This document shows positions 31,083 to 45,030 of a stretch of DNA of 64,000 nucleotides, one piece after another (the stretch's first letter is position 1; the number at the start of each line of letters is the position of its first letter). This DNA comes from Corbicula japonica (Eukaryota; Mollusca; Bivalvia; Venerida; Cyrenidae), in the NCBI GenBank assembly GCA_038501625.1, contig JAZAYU010000015.1:3122991-3186990 (forward strand), in the 5' to 3' direction. The position numbers and the translations under genes are program-made. The notes under the pieces are model-generated. The model was not told where the DNA came from and searched no databases. It saw nothing but the letters and a program-made list of their open reading frames with translations.

Positions 31083-32188
31083 GAGATACCCTCTACACTG
31101 GTCGCACATGCGTAAAAATGCGTATCTATCCAGGAATGTGTTATAAAATGCTTTTATATAGAGTTAAGGGTTAATTAATGGAGTAAATCAGAGGCTGATA
31201 TAACACACAGAACTCTAAAATCATGAATATTTATTTTAACCGTTTACTCCATATATACACAATTTAGCGCATGTACGACAATTGTAGATTTATATCAGCT
31301 TTCCATGCCATCCTGGAATTAATCTGGTCGCATCTTGGTCAGAAATAACCTAGTGAATCTGAAAGTGAACAGTGTAGATCCCCATCAGATAGCACAGATT
31401 TGCTGGCTGATCTGGATCTACACTGCACATGTGACAAAATGGAATAAAGGTTTTAAAAAATGTTCCAGGATATATAATGGATAAATTAACTTACATTTAA
31501 TTGTTGAAATTGTTTAAGTTGTTTTTTATCCTGTCGTCTATATTTAAATCTGTTGTCTAAAGTTTTAAAAATATCACTGGTATGATAGTTAAATAATTAT
31601 TAATATAATATTCTGCTCATTGGCAGTATTTATTTTCGTTAAATGTGCTGTTTTTCACTTTGCTTAGTGTTGAATTTGCCTTGTTTGCAGCTATAACTTA
31701 TTATATATTATTTGGAATTACCTCCCTTATTTTATTGTGGTAAGAGTTTAGAAAACCAAACCTGCTTAAGTAAATTCCACAAGAGCACTAACATGGACTC
31801 TTTGTAAATTTGGTTATTCACTTTAATATCACAGACTTAATAGCTGATATTTATTTGCACAAATTTAACCCTTTACTTCATATATATGGGGTTTCAAATA
31901 TGGGACCAGTGAAGATGCAGATCAGCTGGAACATTTAACAGATCTGGATCTACACTTGTCACATCTTCGTCCGCTATAACATAATGAATCTAAAACCAAA
32001 AAGTGTAGATCCTTAGAAGACAGCATAGTTGTGATGGCTGATCTGGATCTTCACTGTTCTCCTTTAGGTTATAATTGAATTGCCAAATCTAAAAGTGACT
32101 AATATAGATCCAGATCAGTCAGCACAGATAAGCCAGCTAATTTAGGAGTTACTCTGGTTGCACTTGAGTTTTGACTGTATCTGTGGAG

Positions 32189-32410
32189 TTGACCCTTTCC
32201 TCCATATATACGTCCTTTATGACATGAGCGAACAGTGTAGATCCAGATCAGCCAGCACATCTGAGCTGTCTGATCAGGATTTGCAATTTTATTTTTGGCC
32301 AGAAATTACCTAATAAATCAAAAAGTGAACAGTGTAGATGTGTTAGCTGATCTGGGTCTACACTGTACATCTATGCCATATAAGTGTATATATGGAAGAG
32401 AAAGGGTTAA
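32189..32410. mobile_element. piggyBac-like MITE, diverged, one hairpin shortened
   Basis: Left end TTGACCCTTTCCTCC, right end GAAAGGG-TTAA. The second hairpin lacks one arm. Confidence 0.75.
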
Positions 32411-34588
32411 GGGTTAATAATGATAGTTTTTCATTACACAAAAGTGTTTCATTACAAAAAAAAAGTTACTCTAAAAGCTGTCTGCTTGGATCATGTAAAC
32501 ATTTCCATCATTCAGCTACCTCCTTGCTTGTGTACATTTCCTTGATCAACATCCCTGCAGCGCCACCACAAAAACAATCAGAGTGAAGTCCCCTTGAAAT
32601 TCACATCACATTTAGAATTTAGGTATATATTAAAGTAAAATTTATTTGTTTATCAAAAAAAATATCTCTAAACAATTACTTAAACCCTATACTTAATATA
32701 TACATGTTTTATCGCATGGGTGAACATCCGTGCCCTGATCAGAATCTGCCCTGTTTGCTTGTATATTCATTAGGCTTTTTCTGATCAAGAAGAAAAACAA
32801 GTAGATCCTGATCAGAGAGCAGAAATGTGCTGGCTTATCTGGATCTGCACTGTTTGCCCATGTGATTATAGACGTATATATGGAGTAAAGGGTTTATTTA
32901 AGTAAACTGTTGTTGTTTTTTTCCAAAAGTTTTGCATTAGAAGTTAGATTAGTGAATAATAGTGTGACTGAAAGAAAAATGGAGAGATAGAAAGATTGAG
33001 AGAGATGGAGGGAGAGAAAGAGAATATAATTAGGAACAAATGATAAAATTACCTCACTGTACATTTACATGGCCTAGTTCTAGCCATATTAGTCCCTCAT
33101 AAATGTATTTCCATGTCATATATAAGTATGTTGTTGTTTGTTTTCTTTGCGTTTTTGATATTGTACATAGAGCTCAAAATAATGAGAAGAAATTATAAAC
33201 CCATAGTCATTATTAAATTTTATACTGTAAGTAAAAGTATATAAAATTTATGTATAAACTGAAATGATCATGTGCAGATTTTATGTGTAAATAAAAAGAC
33301 CTATGCCTGCAAAATTTACTTGAGATTTTGTCTTATATTAACCGAAATGGGCCAGTATTCAACAACTGTTATGGTGGTAAAGTTTTAATTTAAAAGGAGT
33401 TTTTAAATTTAACAGAAACCCACTTTACAGTGATGTAAAAGAAAAATAAGATTATCGATTATGTCCAAGATTATTTTTATTGTGAATTCCTTAATTTAAA
33501 TTTTTAACCCATCTGAGCCGAATTTCAGAGAATGGTTTTTGGGGTTCAGTTCTGTTTAATATCACATAAGAGCCACATTTAATCGGACTTACTATAATGA
33601 TTGTTTGTATCAACAATAATATATCACAGAATATGAAACTGGTTCATCTTGTGTAAAAATTAGGTTACAGTAAAAATCAAAGAAAAACGTTCTTAACATG
33701 ATAGAGGCGATAGTTTGCATCAGATAATGAATAAACTTGCCACGACTGGTATTTGCCATAACTAGGACCAGTTTGATATTGGAAGAACTCCATGTTAACT
33801 CGATAACAGGCACATTTTTACCCTATTATCATCAAATTTAATCAGAATGTTTGACAATATTTGACATAGGCTCAGAATTTCCTTATCAGGGGTCAAAAAA
33901 ATAGTAAACTTTCCATTAGCCTGAAGGTTATCTAGGTCATAAGGTCAAACCAGGAAGATCTTACTTTGCAAAACAGAGGTCACATTTTAATCCAACTGTC
34001 ACTGAACTTCTTCAGAAGGCTTATCCGGATGATATCTTGCGTGGATTTGGAACTGGGTCATATAGGTTTAAAAACTAGGTCATAAGGTTCAATAATAGAG
34101 AAACATTTCAAACACAATCTATTGCACATTTTTCATCTGATTATTATCACACTTGCGCTAATGTTTTTCTTTGTAATGGTCTTACTGTATTTCTCATCTG
34201 GGATAAAAGGAAATAATAATGGCAGAGCAGGGTCGGATTTAAGATTTCCAGAAAGGGGGTTCGCTTCGGGCAGACTTATGGTAGCTGCATGATAATTTCC
34301 AATCTGGGCACATTCCCTATGAAAATTAAATATTTCTGCCAAAAACGGGGATTCGAGCAAGCCTACTGAATCCCCATTCAGTCCGCCCCTGCAGAGTAAT
34401 AAACCAGCAGTAACAAATCAAACGGGGGAAAAGAAAACATACACATGTTTACGGGTTAAGCAATCCAATCACTCGAAAGTATGGAATGCATGTATTTTTA
34501 GGCTTGACCCGAATTCTCTAAGTACACTGTTTTCCACTCCACACGACGGCTGCTTTTAACTTCGCACCCCCCTTGAGAAATGTCATCT

Positions 34589-35826
34589 TTACACGGAAGT
34601 GTACTGCCTCTTTTCTCCCACCTTACGCCAGCCTCGCCTTCGCGCAGGTACAATGTCAACTTTGCGAATTTCTTCAAATTTGACAGATATTCTTTTAGAT
34701 ACAGATATGCTGACGTCGTGACTTGCCAACAGAAGTGCAGGTGTGGCTTCAAACCGTTCAGATACGGTGTTTTCTATTTCTTTACACAACTTGTCCATTT
34801 CCGCTAATAATGCATTGACTGCCACCACGCTCGCTCTGTGTAACGATTCGATGTCTTGAACCTGAAAGATACACAAGATATTTGTTTCAGCGAAATATCG
34901 ATATAATTTCACATAGGAAATGAAACCAGAAATTCGCATGTACACGAGTGGCGTTACACACGTTAGCCATACCAGAAACTGACACTTTCACATGTGGTAT
35001 ATAGTCAAAAGCGAATAAAGAGGACAAGGGTCCCCGGACTTGTGATAAGGAGGTTGCAGGTTCGATTCCTTACAGTGTAAGAGTCTTCTACGATTTTCCA
35101 CAATCCACGAAAATGGTGCTAATTTGTTATATACCCAGAAACCAGTCTTGGAGTGTAAATATAAACGCCATCGACTAATAATATTCGGTAAAAAGTTGTT
35201 TGTGAGTTACAAAAAGAACAGAATAGAACACTATCAAACGGATTATTAATTTAAGAGACGTTGGTTCGAATCCTTTGGGGGAGGCGTCGTTGTGATCGAG
35301 GTTTAAAAACTGAGAATGGAAACCGACACAAATCTCAAGGATCTGATTGGCTGAAATGGCGACTGAATAAATCGTTTAAATGAATTTCCAAAATGGACTT
35401 ACCGCTCTTTCGTATCTAGATTGTTTCTCAAACAACATTCCCTCGTAATCTGCATACGGCACCTCACTCTTTCTCTTCCTTGCCGCCCTCCACTGCTCCT
35501 TGACCTTTGCCTGCTGATACAGGAGCACGCCGAGTCGAACCAGACACCTTCTCTTCTTCCAGGCCTTACATTTCTGCCTGAACCTCTCAGCCGCACAGTC
35601 CAACACACGGCGCCGCTTGCAGGGGCGATCGTCGTCACCAAAATTACATTTCCTCTTCCGGGACGGGACCCTGTATATTGTGATATGATTGATAAGTAAT
35701 CGAGACCGACATTGTTAAAATTGCTATTATACAGTATTCATTTTAACAGGGCATTAAAGATAGAAAACTTCATTAACAAGTGATCAACAATAGATATGAG
35801 CGTATGAAAAGATAACCCCTTTCACC

Positions 35827-35863
<37 letters not shown>

Positions 35864-36099
35864 TATCTGTTATCAATTTTATCTTTTTTAAAACTATGAG
35901 TGTTTCGAACAAGTATAATTTGATTTTAATGAGCATGTCTGTCTGTCTAAGATGTTATATGTATGTTGTAATGTAAGCAGTTTCTTCATTTTGACTAAAC
36001 TCATATACGTCAAAAAAATGTATTTGTATGTATTTCATTTCAATATAGCAATATGTGACGAGTTTGGTCATAGTGACTTACTTCTTTAAGTAACGAAAC

Positions 36100-36136
<37 letters not shown>

Positions 36137-36973
36137 TTTATTACTACTACTACTAATAATAATAATTTTAATAATAATAATAATAATAATAATAATTTTA
36201 TTAATAATAATAATAATAATTTTATTAATAATAATAATAACTATTATTATTATTATTATTATTTATTAAATATCGTGGTTTTTTTTTACTTTTTCTTACT
36301 TGATTTCAGTTTGGACTTGATGATATCCTCTATGTAACCATGCACTACACTTAAAATGTTCTTACTACACCGATCTTTTTTTTTTTAATTTCTCAGCTTG
36401 GATTCGAAGTATACCATTGGAACAGAATAAGGAAGACCCTTTTATGAAACAATCGTAACATGCATTCCATAATTCCGTTTGGATACCACAAACAATTAAT
36501 AAAGGTAGGGGTAAAAACAAAAGTCGCAAAATTTTCAGTAGTCTCTGGTGCATGAACCGACAATTCACGTCTCCTTATTTAGATAAGGATTCTCAAGTAC
36601 TTTTGAACAATTCTTTGCAATTATGTTTTAATGCGATTGCTTAGCAGCTGTTTAAACAGAAGATGTTTCAATTTTTTGTTGCTTTCAGTATATCCTCCTT
36701 ACAAAAGCTAAGGTCGTTTTTGATACTTTTGGTTCAGCACTCACCTAAATAAAATTTGTTTGGTTTATAAACGCACGGGGAATTCATAAAAAGATGTAAA
36801 AAATGGTACATTTTAATTTTCTTCCAATTTCAATAGGAGGAATTAAAATTTTATTATCGGTGTAATTAGAACATGGATTAAGTGTATAAAAGAAAAAGTT
36901 AAAGAAGGCCATCCTATACTCACTTGTCCTCATTTCTCTTCAACTGTTGTGTTTCGAATATCGAACTTAACAT
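34589..36973 (-). CDS. Basic 196-residue protein of unknown function, copy A (three exons)
   Basis: Not recognised. Minus-strand exons, 5' to 3': 36924-36973 (starts MLSSIFETQQLKRNED), 35403-35670, 34589-34861 (stop). Donors are gtgagt and gtaagt, and acceptors end tacag and tttcag. Coding length is 591 nt with matching phases (2, then 0). The protein has clustered basic residues (SRKRK at 19-23 and CKRRR at about 34-38), which look like a bipartite nuclear localisation signal. A charged, probably helical stretch through QAKVKEQWRAARKRK comes next, then a second helix around AVNALLAEMDKLCKEI that could form a coiled coil. The C-terminus is RRRGWRKVGEKRQYTSV. The duplicate at 42273-44597 keeps every splice junction. 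A nuclear role is inferred from composition only. Confidence 0.75.
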
Positions 36974-37019
36974 TTTATCTGTTGAATTCTAAAGGCGCTT
37001 ATAAGATTGTGGCTGCTTT

Positions 37020-37110
37020 AATCTCGAGACGTCGTTGTCAATGAACCTGACGTCTCTTGACGTCACAAAACTCTGGACGTCATAACGTGATAACGTAAAC
37101 GTCAATCAAC
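37020..37110 (-). promoter_or_regulatory. CRE-containing promoter of copy A gene
   Basis: A palindromic TGACGTCA lies at 37058-37065, 85 bp upstream of the ATG, with further GACGTC or ACGTCA half-sites at about 37028, 37049, 37076 and 37097. TGACGTCA is the CREB/ATF binding site. Copy B keeps the full site at exactly the same distance. No TATA box is shared by the two copies. Confidence 0.6.
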
Positions 37111-37280
37111 CGGTTTTAATAGATAAGACGGAACAACGCTGAGATTGTGCATATTTTTAAAAATTGTGTTCATACATCAGATAACTGTTAGCGCAAGCAA
37201 AGCTTCCTCTAGCATTGCAAACATCTTTCTGTTCACTGGTAAATTCACCGCTGTCATTTTAGTCGCATATCTCTCTTCTA

Positions 37281-37520
37281 AGGTTAGTACACCTCCATTC
37301 TTGTTAAGTATATCTCCAGTTTCAGGTAAGTATATTTAGTACACCTCTTTTCTTAGGTTAGTATACCTCTATCATTGATAAGTATATCGCTGGCTTTAAG
37401 TTAAACTTAGTGAATTTTGTACTCATCTATTCTGGGGTTAGTATACCTCTATTATTTGTAGTTTATCTCCAGCTTTAGGTTAGTATAGTTAGTCAACCTC
37501 TATTCTTATGTCAGTATACC
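37281..37520 (+). repeat. Degenerate tandem repeat of ttagtatacctctattctt
   Basis: About five imperfect units of 45-60 bp, each with ttagtatacctctattcttg and a taagtatatctccag block. Similar sequence is at 39835-39925 and 44900-45030, so it forms the right edge of both duplication copies and recurs between them. Confidence 0.55.
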
Positions 37521-37539
37521 TCTATTCTGTTTATATATT

Positions 37540-37880
37540 GTGGGCGGGGGGAGGTGACCCCCTTCCCACTGTGGGGGGGGGGGGGGATGGGGGGAAGGTG
37601 ACCCCCTTCCAACTTGGGGGGGAAGGTGACCCCCTTCCCACTGTGGCGGGGGGGGGGGAGGTGACCCTTTCCACTGTGGCGTGGGGGGGGGGGGGGAGGG
37701 AGGTGACCCCCTTCCGACTGAGGGGGGAGGTGACTCCCTTCCCACTGGGGGTAGGAGGTGACACCCTTCCCACTGGGGGGAGTAGGTGACCCCATTCCCA
37801 CTGGGGGGAGGAGGTGACACCCTTCTCACTTGGGGGAGGTGACCTCCCCCTCCCACACTATAGGAGGTGACCCCCCTCCG
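37540..37880 (+). repeat. G-rich minisatellite (ggaggtgacccccttcccactg)
   Basis: About ten units of 25-38 bp. Each has ggaggtgacccccttcccac followed by a G-run that varies from 4 to 13. The G-runs have quadruplex potential. Proline-rich frames on the minus strand are by-products. Sequence from 37890 to 38895 shows no feature. Confidence 0.9.
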
Positions 37881-38895
37881 CCACACAGAGAAGGGTAATT
37901 TCCCACCGCCAAACCGGAATAACCCTGATGGAGGATTTCAAATAAGTAAAGAACAAGGGCGCGATCACCCAACTCTTCTAAGAGCCTTCAGTCGTTCCCT
38001 GTACTGAAGTGCAAAGAAGGGTTAAATTGCCTTCTTATATCAAAACAATATCACTATCCAGTGACTGTCAAATGCCCTGTTTCCTTGTGGTGTTTTCTTT
38101 CGTGTTTTTTGACAGACTAGACTATTTGTAAATGCATTATTGAAAAATAGTTGAGAATAGTTAGAATTAATAACCTTTTTCTCTGATTTCTCTTGAAATA
38201 TGATGGATTTTTAAATAAAGGGACTTAATTCAATAAATTTCATTATATATCTGGAATGTATTTCTTTTGTAGTACAATCAATGACAGGTACCCGAATAGC
38301 TCATTTGGTTTTTGCTGTTCATGGCGAATTTTGTAAATTTTAAGTACATACCATTGACAGCTGTAATTCGAGAAAATAATGATTTTACAGCGGTTGACAA
38401 TTATATAGGTAATAATAGGTAATTATTGTGTAATTATTCAAAAGCCATACACTTACGAACGCGGCTGTATTTTTGTTATATTCAGTTAACGTACGAGTAT
38501 TTTTGTTTTTGTTCACTTTGCACATAACGTGTAACCATTTGTTGAGTGCAAATAAGCGACCCATGATTTTACGTAAAAATGTAAATCTTACTTGAAACCA
38601 GCGTAAACTAGGTCTAATAATATGAGAATTTTAAGCTAAGAATATTCCAGCTTGCTGTATTACATTGTATCTATATGTCAATGCCGCCGTTAATATGAAC
38701 GTCTTATTTCAGGGAATTCAGAAGGATTGCTCGAAGCAACTTAACAAGGTGTATTTAATATAAATGCCAAACATAGTCAGGGCTATTCATTTATTCTACT
38801 TCTTCAGTAATAAATAGGTACAATATTTCTATTTATAGGAATGCCTAATATTTGCTACAGATTTATGTGGCATACACATATAAATATAATATATG

Positions 38896-39293
38896 CCTCA
38901 CATGTGGGTTCAGATGGGAATAAAATATCCAGTTTGATGATAGAGATTCGATTGTTAAAAAGATCATTGTACTACAAGAACAACAGCAACAAGAACAACT
39001 ACAGGAGGTGATCCCCCTTTCCCACTGGGGGGGGGGGGGGGGGGAAAGGTGACCCCCCCCCCCCTTCCCACTGGGGGGGGGGGGGAGGTGACTCCACTTC
39101 CCACTGGGGGGAGGTGACCCCCCTTCCCACTGGGGGGGGGGGGGGGGTAAGAGGTGACCCCACTTCCCACTGGGGGGAGGTGACCCCTCACATGTGGGTT
39201 CAGATGGGAATAAAATATCCAGTTTGATGATAGAGATTCGATTGTTAAAAAGATCATTGTACTACAAGAACAACAGCAACAAGAACAACTACA
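38896..39293 (+). repeat. Perfect 108-bp direct repeats flanking a second G-rich minisatellite
   Basis: The 108 bases from cctcacatgtgggttcagat to agaacaactaca occur identically at 38896-39003 and 39186-39293. Between them (39004-39185) are about six units of the ggaggtgacccccttcccactg repeat. No target duplication is evident. 39294-40292 shows no feature apart from the weak repeat at 39835-39925. Confidence 0.92.
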
Positions 39294-40443
39294 ATTTCAG
39301 TTCTGACGTTTTCTGAAAAGAAAAACAACAACACAGAAACGTAAGAAATGTTCAAGATGATTTCAGTTTTATCATAAATAGATTTTTAAGGTAAACCCTG
39401 ACACTGCATTTAAAGGTTTTGTCATTTTGCATTAGAAAAACCCTGTTTCAATATTATTATTTTACCGATATTTCATGTATAAATTTCATGCAAAATTAAC
39501 TGTATTAAAAAGTGTACTTAAATTTTGCACATTCTTCAAACTATTAATTATTTCTTTGATATGTTTCACTGTAAACAATCTGGCCTGCAAGAAATTATCT
39601 TATGTACACATTCATGAAACTGTTTATAAGCAAATGGTCAGCAAACATATGCTCTGCAATCAAGTAATTAGATGGAATTAAATGTTTCTCAGGATGATGG
39701 TCACCTCAGAAGGTTATTGAGATTTATGGCCATTTAATTGTACAAGCGCTGATCACTGTGGCTGATAAGCTCAGCATCTTCTGGATGCTGATGTTAGACA
39801 TTTTTGTTAAGCTGTATCATGTGAGTACATCTCTATCTCAAGGTTAATATATTTAGTATACATACTGCTATTCTTAAATGGGTTTATCTCTATTCTCAGG
39901 TAAACACACCTCTATTCTTTAGTTAGTTAAAATCAGTTTATATGTATTCTTATAGTCTCATATTTTCGTTTCCATGAAATAAAAAGCATTAAGAATCCGT
40001 CTTAGATGCGTTCAGAAGGAAGCGTTCTATACACGTTATGTTCACTTCTTCTCCGATAAATTAACAGAAGGTGTATGAATCTTCCATGTTATACCGATAT
40101 ATTATTTGTCAAATTATAACTTCCCCTGATAGACTTTTTTCTTGTAGGAATTGGCATAGGCCTGGTTGTACTGTACAAGTAATTTTTTTTTCGAATTCAC
40201 AACAATTTGTATTACCTTGCAAAACTATGGGCGATTCTTAAAAAAAGCTGCACAGCTTGTACATTTTCGTGTAATAAAATAAAAACAAATACAATTTATG
40301 TATAAACTGAAATGATCATGTGCAGATTTTATGTGTATATAAAAATACCTATGCCTGCAAAACTTACTTGAGATTTTGTCTTTTAGACTAGCTAAAAAGG
40401 GCCAGTATTAAACAACAGTTACTGTTATCATGGTAATGTTTTT

Positions 40444-40853
40444 GTGTCGCCCTTTCGAAGAAAATGTGATACATAGGGATCGCTTTGTCCGTCCGTCCAT
40501 CATGAAAACTTAATGTTGGCTATAATTTTGCCATTTCTTAATACCAGTATTTTATCAAACTTTCAAATTATATTGCTTATGACAACAGGTCTGGATGATG
40601 CCTAATTATTTAGATCAGGGTCAGATTTGATGGAGTTATGCTCTTTTTGTACTTGGATTTTGACATGAAAACTTAACTTTGCCCATAACTGTGTCATTTC
40701 TTAATATTTCTTCATCAAACTATCTAAATAAATTGCTTATGACAACACGGTAATAATGATGCCAAATTCTTTAGGTCAGTGTCTCATTTGATAGAGTTAT
40801 GTCCCTTAATGTACTTGGATTTTTTATTTTGACATAGTTCCAGGGGGCGACAC
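40444..40853. mobile_element. MITE with gtgtcgccc inverted ends
   Basis: Left end GTGTCGCCCTTTCG, right end AGGGGGCGACAC. The interior holds two similar halves (gaaaacttaa-tgttggctat and gaaaacttaactttgcccat), so it is partly duplicated internally. It is absent from the matching place in copy A near 33385, so it either inserted in B after duplication or was lost from A. Confidence 0.7.
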
Positions 40854-41304
40854 AAGTGTTCAACTGAAAACCCATCTAGTACATGTATTTGGAATTTTTA
40901 ATAATAACAGAAACCCACTTTACAGTGATGTAAAAACAAAGAAAAACTGACATAACGTCATTTATGTCCAACCTCGGAGACCCAGTGGTGATTCCGCTCG
41001 CTACGATAAAGAACAAGTGTTCGAAAATTCGAAAATAAAGAGTGTATATTATTTATAAATGAGATAGTTTGATAGTTTGCATCAGATTATGATTAAACTT
41101 GCCACGACTGGTGTTTGCCATAACTAGGACTACTAGGGCACATTTTCATCCTATTATCATCAAATTTTATCAGAATGTTTGTCTTGACATCAGTATTTTA
41201 CACAGGCTCCTTTTAATAGTACACTGTCCATCAGTACACTGTCCATCAGCATGAAACTTAATTTTCTAGTTCACAAGGTCAAACCTAGAAGATCTTTTCT
41301 GGTA

Positions 41305-41640
41305 TGCTACCCCCATGTAGAATGAGTCACGCGCCTTATATGACGTCACGACGTCTTACGCATTTATGAATGAACGATGGAATGTCTCGTATATCACTCC
41401 GCTACTATAAAAAAGTAGTGCGAAGAAAAATGTACAGGAAAATACCCCAAAATGCGCAAAATAAATACGGTATGCAAGAAAAAGTATCATTCACTTACGT
41501 TGGGTTAAGATCGCGTGATCCAGCCCTCGTGAAATATGCACTTAGGCGGTAACTCGGCAGAGCCTCGTTACCGCCCTTGTGCATATTTCACTCGGGCTGG
41601 ATCACGCGATCTTTACCCAACACACGTGAATGATACTTAT
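41305..41640. mobile_element. Foldback element with 157-bp palindrome, copy 1
   Basis: Begins ccccatgtagaatgagtcac, passes a TGACGTCA site at 41341, and ends in a near-perfect palindrome at 41482-41638. The palindrome centre is aactcggcagagcctcgtt and its outer ends are aagtatcatt and aatgatactt. It interrupts duplication copy B between gaagatctt and gaggcca; copy A has a few bases there. See the relative at 56531-56854. Confidence 0.8.
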
Positions 41641-42272
41641 AATATTACATGATAGAGGCCACACTTTTAATCCAGTATCATTAGTTGCTTATATGAATTA
41701 TCTTGGTGATATCTAGTGAGTAAGAAACTGGGTCATCTGGGTTCAAAATCTTGGTAAAAAGGTTCAACAAAAGAGAAATACTGAAACACAATAATTATTA
41801 TATTGCACACCTTTACATCTGGTTATGTTCAAGACTTGCGCTATTGTTTGTCGTAACTACTTAGAGAATCGTCTTAGAGTTTTCTCATCTTGGATAAAAG
41901 GAAACAATAATGACAAAGCATGGTCGGATTCAAGATTTCCAGAAAGGGGTCTCGCGTGGGGGACAGTCTTCTAATGATATTTCCAATCTGGACACATTCT
42001 CTATGAAAATTAAATTGTTCTGCTCAAAACGGAATTCGAGCAACCCTACTGAATCCCCTCTGAATCCGCCCCTACCTGTAGATCAATAAACCAGCGCTAA
42101 CAAATCAAATGGGGGAAAAGAAAACATACACATGTTTTCGGGTTACGCAATCCAATCACCCGAAAGTATGGAATGCATGTATTTTTAGACTAGACCCGAA
42201 TTCTTAGAGTACATTTGCCAGTCCACACGACGGCTGCTTTTTACTTTGCACTCTCCTTGAGCAATGTTATCT

Positions 42273-44597
<2,325 letters not shown>

Positions 44598-44649
44598 TTT
44601 ATCTGTTGAATTCTAAAAGCGCTTGTAAGATTGTGGCTGCTTTAATATC

Positions 44650-44740
44650 GAGACGTCGTTGTCAATGAAACTGACCTCTCTTGACGTCATGAAACGCTGG
44701 ACGTCATAACGTAATAACGTAAACGTCAAACAACGAGTTT
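44650..44740 (-). promoter_or_regulatory. CRE-containing promoter of copy B gene
   Basis: TGACGTCA at 44682-44689 lies 85 bp from the ATG, as in copy A, with the neighbouring tggacgtcataacgt also kept. Confidence 0.6.
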
Positions 44741-45030
44741 TTAATAGATAAGATGGAAACATTGAGGGATTTTGCCTACTGGGATCATTCATATTACCGG
44801 ACAAAAATAAATAGTAATAAAATTTGTTCACTCACCAGATAATTGTTTGGCACTAGCTAAGCCTCTGCTAGCTTTATAATCCTCTGATCTCATAGAGTTC
44901 TTACATACCTCTTTTCTTATTAGTATACATCTATCCTTGTTAAGTATATCTCTAACTTTAGCTTAGTAATTTTAGTATACCTCGATCCTTAAATTGGTAT
45001 ATCTCTATTTTTTAGATAAAGACACATCTA

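Larger units (their letters stand above)
25437..32893. repeat. Gene-free tract packed with piggyBac-like hairpin MITEs
   Basis: Diverged copies beyond those listed singly lie at about 25740-25905, 26480-26860, 27420-27500, 27735-27975, 28726-28843, 29198-29446, 29876-30000, 30230-30450, 30735-30840, 31235-31455, 31866-32080 and 32683-32893. All carry gatccagatcag-type hairpins and most have recognisable caTATATGGAGtAAAGGGtta ends. Every frame of 60 codons or more here runs through MITE sequence; I see no gene. Confidence 0.85.
33245..37500. repeat. Segmental duplication, copy A
   Basis: Collinear with 40293-45030 in the same orientation, from tttatgtataaactgaaatg onward to a ttagtatacctc-rich tail. 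Shared features in order: aacccactttacagtgatg, acttgccacgactgg, a degenerate transposon at about 34226-34391, the minus-strand gene, (AAT)n, and a TGACGTCA promoter. Exons are the most similar parts. Copy A lacks two elements present in copy B. Repeats within: (TCTG)n at 35828-35861 and (AAT)n at about 36100-36260. Confidence 0.85.

Noticed and set aside
35399..35641. Alternative minus-strand frame over exon 2 of the unknown gene
   Set aside because: Only the other frame joins in phase to both exon 1 and exon 3 in both copies.
36998..37005. TATA-like cttataag in copy A promoter
   Set aside because: It is only 25 bp from the ATG and is not kept in copy B (cttgtaag sense differs).
37506..37886. 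Proline-rich minus-strand frames, also at 38964-39257
   Set aside because: They are translations of the G-rich minisatellite; composition only.
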